Shown here: one piece after another, positions 57,247-64,000 of the stretch
How positions within the stretch are numbered: position 1 is the stretch's first letter
Layout: each line of letters opens with the position of its first letter
Source: Tilletiopsis washingtonensis
Taxonomy: Eukaryota; Basidiomycota; Exobasidiomycetes; Entylomatales
Assembly (NCBI RefSeq): GCF_003144115.1
Contig: NW_020312002.1
Coordinates: 149,614 to 213,613 of the forward strand
Direction of reading: 5' to 3'
DNA length: 64,000 bases
Translations under genes and position numbers: made by a program
Notes under the pieces: generated by a model
The model's input: only the letters and a program-made list of their open reading frames with translations
Told to the model about the DNA's origin: nothing
The model's database searches: none

Positions 57247-57645
57247 GCAACACAATGGAGCAGCTCTGCGTGACGCTGCTTGGGGGGGGCACGTCAAGTG
57301 TTGGACCTCTTCATCGCCCTTGCCCTTGCACCTGGCCTCGCCGTGCCTCCGCCCGCGCGCTGCAAATTCACCTCCGGTGTAAGGCGAGCTCTTGAGAGGG
57401 AACTCCTGGAAGCTCGTGCTGGAGCAGCGGTCGCTAAAGTCGAAGCCCTCGTAGTTGTTGTACCTGTGCGGATACGACGAGGAGGAGGCACGGTCGTTGA
57501 CGCCGTTGGAGATGGCGCCATTGATCTGCGACGCCGAGTAGCTGCGCCCGCCGCACGAGACGGAAGAGGGCGTGGCGCGCCGCTCAATCGGAGCGCCGAG
57601 CGTGAGGGCGCAGAGGGCGGAGACGAGGAAGAGCGTGTACTTCAT
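57090..57645 (-). CDS. Secreted guanyl-specific ribonuclease (RNase N1/T1 family)
   Basis: Predicted 127-aa preprotein, exons 57645-57372 and 57199-57090. A signal peptide (MKYTLFLVSALCALTLGAP) is followed by ERR, a likely Kex2-type propeptide end. The mature domain shows the RNase T1 active-site set in order: YPHRYNNYEGFDF (Tyr and His), FQEFPL (Glu), GPDRVIY (Arg) and IYHAS (His). Cys residues near the start (SVSCGG) and at the end (FVRCSY) fit family disulfides. It cleaves RNA 3' of guanosine outside the cell, in nutrition or as a possible effector. It is of the small RNase T1 type and lacks the extra loops of the larger ribotoxins. The single intron holds a 30-nt poly-C just before the acceptor. 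Confidence 0.93.
57214..57243. repeat. Poly-G (30) in RNase intron
   Basis: Uninterrupted G run on the plus strand, poly-C in the transcript, ending about 14 nt before the 3' splice site, so it could serve as the polypyrimidine tract. Confidence 0.9.
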
Positions 57646-58964
57646 GGCGACGGCTAGAAGGGGAAGGGGGGGGCGGGGGAGGAGTAGGGGAGAAAGGGAG
57701 ACTGGAGTGGAATCGATGGGCGACTTGGTCAACTCGCGATCAGGAAGCTGCCGCTCTTATGTAGCTGCTCGCGCGCTCGTATGCGGCAGCCGGGCCCGGG
57801 CAAGGGAAGCTGGAGGAGCAGCGCCAGCGTCCCCCTTGCACGAGAGACGGCGAAAGGCCCGAGGGGAAGCTGCGGGCCCAGGCTACTTTAGCGCCAGCAC
57901 GCGAGCAGGCTCCCCAGGGCCCCCCCTCGTGGCTCGCGTCTGTGGGGGGGTCGCCAATCTGACGGGCGGCAGGCTGACGAAGACGAAGACGGGGCCAGCG
58001 TCGAGCGAATTAGCGGCCCTGGCACGCGCGCGCCTCCCTTTCACCCCTCGAGAAAAGGGCAGCTGGAGCTTGGTTGAGGTCGGCTCTGACGCATGCGCGC
58101 CTGGCCTGCTGGCGCCCGCAGCCGCGAGGGCCGCTGCGGCTGCGGGGCCAAAGATGCGCAGCTGCTGCTGCTGCTGCTGCAAGGCTGCTGCACCCTTAGT
58201 GAGCGGAGCGATGCATGACATGGACACGGGCGTGCGGCGTCTGCGTCTGCTTGGTCCGGTGAACGTGCTCAAGATGGTTCGCTGCGTGCTGTGGTGCGGA
58301 TGCAGCAAGGCCAAGGCTTTCCGTTTGTCTTCTGATGCTGCCAGCTGCTGCTTCCTCGCCGGCCGGCGGCTCGGCAGCGGGCGTCGTGGCGAGCCCGAAC
58401 GACGCTAGCGCCAGAGATGGCCGTCGCCAGAGGGCACGCGCGCAGGGCCACATTTCCCCGCATCCCACGTTCGGGCGCAGCAGCGCTTCCTCTGGCGTCT
58501 GCGGCCTCAAGGGGCTTTCTTAGCGCCGTGCAACTCAGCCTTGCTGCCGCCGCTGCCCTCAACGGGCCTCGTTGCCGTGCATGCCGAAACTCTCGCGTCT
58601 TGACAGTCTTGACAGGCGCACGCCGCACGCCGCACCCCCAATGGCGACAGGCGGAGAGCGCAATGAGGGGGAGAAGAGCAGGCGGGCAAGTCCAGAGCTT
58701 GTTGTGTGCGGCGCAGGCCACCTGGAAGCAAGCAAACGTGTGCCCCCGGACCGTGCCAGACCGAGGAGCGGCGGCTTTCCTTTTGAGCACGGCGTTGAAC
58801 AGAGAGGAAAGCGCAGCCCTCCCCCCCCCCCCCCCCCCCCCCCCCCCCAGCATCTCTCGCGCAATTCAGAACATGAGGCTCATCCTCGAAGCGAGCGGCA
58901 GCGGTGACAAGCTGCGTCATTGCATCACGAGGGCCAGAACGCGGGCGGAGGAAAGGGTGACACA
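57646..58964. other. Intergenic region with long poly-C tract
   Basis: About 1.3 kb between tandem minus-strand genes. It contains RNase-gene upstream sequence, a CTG-type run near 58161-58182 and the poly-C tract at 58819-58848. Open frames are compositionally biased and I call none. Confidence 0.5.
58819..58848. repeat. Poly-C (30)
   Basis: Uninterrupted C run on the plus strand in the 3' flank of the 58965-60183 gene. Confidence 0.9.
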
Positions 58965-60183
58965 CTAGGCGCTCTGCAGAGCTCTTCCTATCAGCTTCAC
59001 GAAGCTCTGAGATGTGGAGAGCGCTCCGCGGGAAAGGGGGGAAGGGGCGGAGGCAGACTCACGAGCGACAAGATGGCCTTGTAAAGCGTCACGAGCTGCG
59101 TGCCATCTACGTATGCCTGATGCGAGAGCGCGCGATTGCCCATCAGTCTGAGTCTGTGACCTCGCCTTGCGGGCGCGCGAGAGAGCGAAAGAAGAGACAG
59201 AGGGCAAGTTGGGCAAGGCAAGAGAGGCGAAGAGCGGAAAGGGAGCAAACACGTACCTTTTGCGTGCGCAGTCGCTCGGCGGTGGCGCTCTTGTGGTTGC
59301 GCACAAGCTCACGACGCCAATGGCGCAGCTTGGCGGGCAGCAGCTCATCTATTCAGTCCAAAAAGATTGGTCAGCGGAAGGCGTTCGCCTCGTGAGAGGC
59401 CGAGAGTCGGAAAGCCCAAAGACACAAGGGCCGCACGAGCAGCACTCACAATCGTTGGCGACGTAAGGCAGCTCTTCGTCATTCACATGCTCCTCTAGAT
59501 GCACTACGACGTCGAGGAACGAGCGGCAGATGTTGTCGTGCAGTTGCTGTGCCCCTGCAGTGTAAGCATGTAACGCCGCAGAGAGAGAGAGCTAGGCGAG
59601 GATGGAGGTAGACACGTACCACGCGCAGAGCTGCCAGGTCAGAGTCAAGCTCAGAGAGAGAAGGCGCCGGAGACGAAGCCATTGCGAAGTCGATGCGAGA
59701 GAGTGAGATCTGGCTTGTGTGCAGCACCAAGAGACGACAGCGAGGGCGAGACAGGCGTTGCGTCAGCTACACCCCTGTCCAACTCTTTCTCCAGCTGCGG
59801 CAAGTCTCGCACTCACACACGCTCCTCAGAAGCGCCAGTCATCTCGGTTGCCTTTTCACCTGCCTCTGTAAACAGCGCCTCGAGCTCGACACTTGCGGCA
59901 TCGGCGTCCTTGCGCAGACGCTTGAGGTGTGACTTCATGAAGGTGTCGACCAGCATCGTCGTCTCTGCACCGCCGCTTGCATGGAGTGAGACGTTGTGAG
60001 CAGAACACAAGTATGGAGAGTACTTCTGCTGGGTGTGTGGCCTCACCTCAGCGCATCGGGAGGAGCAGTGGCGGTACGATAGTCGAAGGAGTCGCCAGCG
60101 GGCACACGCGCGGGCGCACTGCGGCGCGGCGGCATGCCAGAGTGCGCTTGCTCGAGGTGACGATGGGCAGCGAAGATCTGCAT
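58965..60183 (-). CDS. Unrecognised helical protein (230 aa, eight exons)
   Basis: Assembled exons 60183-60047, 59975-59819, 59794-59771, 59709-59620, 59546-59450, 59348-59257, 59116-59063 and 59006-58965, all in phase. The product begins MQIFAAHRHLEQAHSG and is charged and largely helical: MLVDTFMKSHLKRLRKDADA, LEALFTEAGEKATEM, QLEKELDRG, SELDSDLAALRVQQLHDNIC, FLDVVVHLEEHVNDEELPYV, LPAKLRHWRRELVRNHKSA and AYVDGTQLVTLYKAILSL. It has no TM or signal. Such small coiled-coil proteins are common in kinetochore, mediator and tethering complexes, but nothing identifies one. The 24-nt third exon and its neighbour are the least certain part. An alternative frame reads through the third intron. Confidence 0.55.
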
Positions 60184-60755
60184 TATGGAGCGGTGAGCAT
60201 GCGTGCGAGATAATGAGCACGACAGCCCGACCTTAGGGCAAGCTCGGCTGCGCTGCAACGGGCGGGCAACGGCAGAACGAGGGCTGGACAGGCGAGAGAG
60301 GCGACGCGCCTAGGCGTGGCCAAAGGAGTGGCGACAGAGATGCGCTGCCACGGCGGACACTCGGTGTGCGAGGAGTGACGGTCAGACAGGGGTGGAGCAG
60401 CAAGACTCGACTAGCTGCCTGTGCTGCGGTGGTGGTGGAGCAGAGCGCAGCAGGGCGAGTAGCAGGCGAGCCCTTGAAGTTGGCCGGCGCCCTCGCAGTC
60501 GGGGCGCAGCCTGGCGCGCGTGGGAACAGCGCCTTGCCTCGCCCCGCACGGACATCCAAAGCAAGTCGCGCGCCTTCGCTTGCTTGCGGCCCAGCATCTC
60601 CCACTCCCGCTCCCTCTCGCCTCTCCACCTCTGCCGCACCGGCTCCATCGCACGCCCAGCGTCCGCCACGCGCATCGCCGCTGCGCCGCCACACCCGCAC
60701 GCGCGACGACTTGCCTGCTGCCGCACCGCGCCCACGCGGCAGCGCCTCGCACACC
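60184..60755. promoter_or_regulatory. Divergent region, unknown helical protein / SEC6
   Basis: About 570 bp separating two divergent start codons, GC-rich. The part before SEC6 is C-rich as in a plus-strand leader. No specific site is named. Confidence 0.4.
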
Positions 60756-63602
60756 ATGGCCGCGGCCACCTCGGCCACTGCCGGGCCCAGCTCCGCCCTC
60801 GTCGCTCCCTCCACCAACATCGTCGCCGACTGGCTCAAGGTGCGCTTCTCATCTGCGCTCTCCCCTCCTCTCTCTATCCTGACGCGCGCGCCCATCTTCC
60901 CCACAGTCGCCCGACGATCTGACCAAGCTGCCCGCGCTGCGCAAGAAGCTCCTCAAGGAGCAGGCCTCGCTCGATGCCAAGCTCAAGGCCGGCGCAAAGG
61001 AGCAGCTCGAGGCAACGCGCGACGGCCTGCTCAAGCTGCAGGCGACGCGCCGCGATGTGGCAGGCGTCAGAGAGGCATTCGCCGACGTGGAGAAGACGTG
61101 TGGAGAGGACGGCAAGGGCAGGGAGGGCGGCACATTCCGACGCATCAGCGAGGTGAGTTGGGGGTGGCGAGACTGGCGCGCTAGCTTGCAGCGGGGAAGC
61201 TGCACCTACGCGAGGCTCCTCAGTCCGAGGCTGATGTCCCACGCTCCCGCAAACCCAAACAGGTCTCGCAGATCCATCGCAACTTTGTCCAGTCAGCCAC
61301 GATGCTGCAGCAGCTCTCGGAGCTGCCGGGCCGCATCGAGGCGATTGCCCATCGGCTCGCCGAGGCACGTTCCGACCTCTACGGCGCAGCGCCCGATCTT
61401 CTTGCTCTGCATTTCCACATCTCCAAGCTCGAGACGTTCCGCAACGAGACGCTCCAACTAGGACGCACGTGCTCTTCGGACGTGCGCCTCACGCTGGCCG
61501 AGTTCTTCACGCCGCTCGACGGCCTCGTCAAGGAGTTTGAGGCGTATCTGTGGGCGCTTGGAGCGCGCGTGCTCGACCTCGCGAGGGACGGGCAAGAAGG
61601 AGTGGTGGTGCGATTGCTGCGCGCCATCGAGGTTGAGTCGCGCGCGGACGAGAAGGCAGCCGCGATTCGGCTGGCCAAGAAGGCGGGCCTGGAGGGCGCC
61701 GCTCGCTTCCGCAGCGTCATTGCCAACGCCCGAGTGATCAAGCTCTACCGGCCCAAGCTGCTCGAGGCCATGGACAAGGCCACGCGGGAGCTCTTCGACG
61801 AGTGCTGGGCGCGCTTCGGTGCCGATGGCGGCTCGCTCGGCTTTCTCGATCATCTCGATTGGGTGTACAAGGATCTCGAGGCGGTCAAGGCGCACGTCGT
61901 GCCTGCCTTTCCGGAGGACTACAACATCTTCCGCTGGTACGTCAAGAGCTACCACAAGCACCTGGGCGCCGTGCTGCGCGAGCGCATCCTCGCCACCGAT
62001 CCGGAAGCCTCTGCGCTTCTGACGCTCTATCAGTTCTGCCAAGAGTACGTCAAGACGCTCAAGAAGTCGCTCAAGGCCGATCCCACTTGGCTTGAGCCGA
62101 GTCTTCTCGCGGGACGAGAACAGTCCATCATCGACGACTACCTCGACCTCATCACGCGCAAGATCGACGAGTGGATGGCCAACCTCATGTCCGACGAGGT
62201 GCGCGAGTTTGTCGGCAGAAGCAACCCGCCGGAGGAAGATGCAGACGGCGCGTACGGCCTGCAGTGCGCCAACATTGCCTTCGAGATGATCAACCAGCAG
62301 CTCGACCTCGCCGCTGACTCGGGACAAGCTGCGATCCTGGCGCGCGCAGTGACGCATGCCTGCGAGGCGATGCGTAGTTCGCAAGCCACGTGGCTGCGTG
62401 TTCTCGAGGCCGAGTTCAAGAAGCAACGCGAGGCAAAGACGCCGGAAGACGTCGTCGAAGGCCTGGTGGAGTATGTGATTGCGCTGGCAAACGACCAGCT
62501 GAAGAGCGCAGACTACGGCGAGGCACTGCTGCTGCGCATCGAGCCGACAGTGTCGGAGAAGTACAAGGCGCCCATCAAGGAGGGCATCGACAATGCCATC
62601 AATGGCTACCTCGACGTCTCGAAGCGATGCACGCAGGTGCTCGTCGATCTCGTCTTTGCGGACCTGAGACCTGCGCTGAAGGATCTCTTCGTCTTTCCTG
62701 CGTGAGTCACCGGGCGTCTCGGGCGTGTTGCGCTGCAACGCTGTGCGCTGTCTGAACACTGATCCTTGCGCACTGCCCAGCTTCTACACCGAGGGCACAA
62801 CGACGACGATCATCGAGACGATTCGCGACTACACGCACGACTATTCCGAGCGGCTCTCGCCCACGCTCTTCGACGTGCTCTGCGACGACCTCATGGATCG
62901 CTTCCTCACGGCCTACATTGGCGCCCTGCGCCGCACCTCCAAGCTGCGCATGCCCGCCACGAGCGAGCAGATGCGCGCCGATGCAGACAGCGCCGTGGCC
63001 ATGTTTGCGTCGTTCCGCAACGAAGGGGAAGTGAGGGAGAAGTTTGAGGTGCTGGAGATGATGTGAGTCGGCACTTTTGCACCACCCACACGAGTGCCCC
63101 CCCCCCCCCTTCCACGCTGACTCATGTGCGTCAACGTGCCGCCCAGCATCTCGCTCCTCACGTCCTCCGCAACGATGGTGTTCCTCACCTACTGGACCTT
63201 TGCCAAGGCGCACGGGCCGCAGCTCGGCTTCCTCGAGGCGCTGATGCGCGCACGCGATGACTTGGACAAGAGCGACGTGAGCGCCATCATGGAGAGCGCG
63301 CGCAGAAAGGTCAAGCAGGAAGGCTTGGCCGAGGTGCCGCAGACTGGACCGACTGTGGTGAGTTGTGTGGTCTCGCAAGAAGCGGCCTTGAGGGAGACAG
63401 AGTAAGTGACTGATGCCGTTCTTCTCCCTCCCCCTCGCCCTGTCATCTCAAATAGATGTCACGCATCGAACAGGCCAACTCGAATGGCTTCCTCGGCCTC
63501 GTCGGCGGACAGATGACGGCGAGCGTGACGGGCGCGCCGGCATGGAGTGCCCTCGCATCCAGCGCCGGCAACTACCTCGGCGGCGTCACTCGGCGTGCGT
63601 GA
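60756..63602 (+). CDS. SEC6: Exocyst complex subunit Sec6
   Basis: Predicted 802-aa protein, close to yeast Sec6 (805), exons 60756-60839, 60907-61152, 61263-62701, 62781-63062, 63147-63357 and 63456-63602. The N-terminal coiled-coil region (LRKKLLKEQASLDAKL) leads into the Sec6 helical-bundle fold, with VIKLYRPKLLEAMDKATREL, FPEDYNIFRWYVKSYHKHLG, SIIDDYLDLITRKIDEWMAN, and the C-terminal FYTEGTTTTIIETIRDYTHD. Sec6 is a core exocyst subunit that tethers secretory vesicles to the plasma membrane and interacts with the SNARE Sec9 in yeast. The fourth intron contains a 13-nt poly-C run. The opposite-strand 433-codon frame is a shadow. Confidence 0.93.
63097..63109. repeat. SEC6: Poly-C (13) in SEC6 intron
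   Basis: Uninterrupted C run on the SEC6 sense strand, within the fourth intron. Confidence 0.85.
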
Positions 63603-64000
63603 GGGCGCACGCAAAGCCATGCCCCCCCCCCCTCCTCCACCATCGTCACCTTTTTCGCTCTTCGCTTGCCCCCTCTCCCCTCTCAATATGTAACTCTAGA
63701 CACTACGTGCAACGCACTCGTTGCTCACCCCCCCGCAAGACGGGCACGCGAGCGAGGTACAGGGTCGTATGTAGATGGCGGTTGCTGAAGCTCGAAATCG
63801 GGACAGAGCGAGACGGGCGAGGGGGTGGGAGAGAGGAGAGAGCAGGGGCTTGGTGTCGTGTGTGCAACGTGAGTCGACGCCAGAGTGGAGCCTCTGCGGC
63901 GCGCGCGCGCAGGCCAGTGCTAGCTGAGTCGCCCTCGAGAAGCAAGGCAGCTGTGCCGCGCCAAAGGGAAAGGAGGGGGAGGGTGGGCGGGGGGGCGGGG
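63603..64000. other. SEC6 3' flank to window end
   Basis: Begins with a C-rich 3' untranslated stretch. The remainder holds a short biased minus-strand frame (63703-63945) that I do not call. It may be the edge of a gene beyond the window. Confidence 0.4.

Noticed and set aside
61458-62759. 433-codon minus-strand open frame
   Set aside because: Antisense to SEC6; shadow of a well-supported exon.

Overview
The window is nuclear DNA from a filamentous or yeast-like fungus. It is very GC-rich, has many short introns (mostly GTGAGT/GTGCGT donors and CAG/TAG acceptors), several micro-exons, and a eukaryotic housekeeping gene set (SEN1, SEC6, an importin-7/8 family karyopherin, exosome RRP41, SWC5, HSP78). 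Intron density and codon bias point to a basidiomycete. Ustilaginomycotina is my best guess, but it is an inference, since no marker gene settles it. There are no bacterial operons, CRISPR arrays, recognisable tRNAs/rRNAs or intact transposons that I can see.

Layout: 1-4574 holds three tandem plus-strand rhomboid-like genes (A cut by the window edge, B, C). Only B keeps both the Ser and His of the rhomboid dyad. 5101-8771 (minus) carries an FHA-domain nuclear protein and SWC5, the latter head-to-head with a small Yar1-like ankyrin gene (8947-9981). 10147-15213 (minus) encodes a 1633-aa multi-pass membrane protein I do not recognise. 15733-17324 is a membrane-anchored MOSC (mARC-like) protein, convergent with SEN1 (17469-24576, minus). 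A repeat-rich 1.2-kb promoter region separates SEN1 from a six-exon YjbQ/UPF0047 gene (25793-26687). 26688-28014 is a degenerate repeat tract, followed by a His-rich ORF (28015-28860, minus).

From 29701 a plus-strand block runs HSP78, a VNX1-type cation/H+ exchanger and the SXM1/importin-7 gene (16 exons). Then come NRK1 (minus) head-to-head with RRP41 (plus), a two-LIM protein (minus), a conserved-looking protein with a Pro/Gln-rich tail (minus), an mpaB-type ER oxygenase (minus, ten exons), a small one-TM protein (plus), a secreted guanyl-specific RNase of the N1/T1 family (minus), an unrecognised 230-aa helical protein (minus), and SEC6 of the exocyst (plus).

Most genes are independent housekeeping functions: transcription termination and RNA decay (SEN1, RRP41), chromatin (SWC5, FHA protein), nuclear transport, secretion (SEC6), mitochondrial proteostasis (HSP78), NAD salvage (NRK1) and ion homeostasis (VNX1). 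I see no metabolic cluster. The most unusual items are the rhomboid array with two predicted pseudoproteases, an RRP41 gene whose first coding exon appears to be only the ATG before a GC-AG intron, a 49-bp duplication that doubles a SEN1 splice acceptor out of frame, repeated micro-exons, and long poly-C tracts in introns. Exon models were assembled by hand from splice consensus, reading phase and family similarity; all are predictions.
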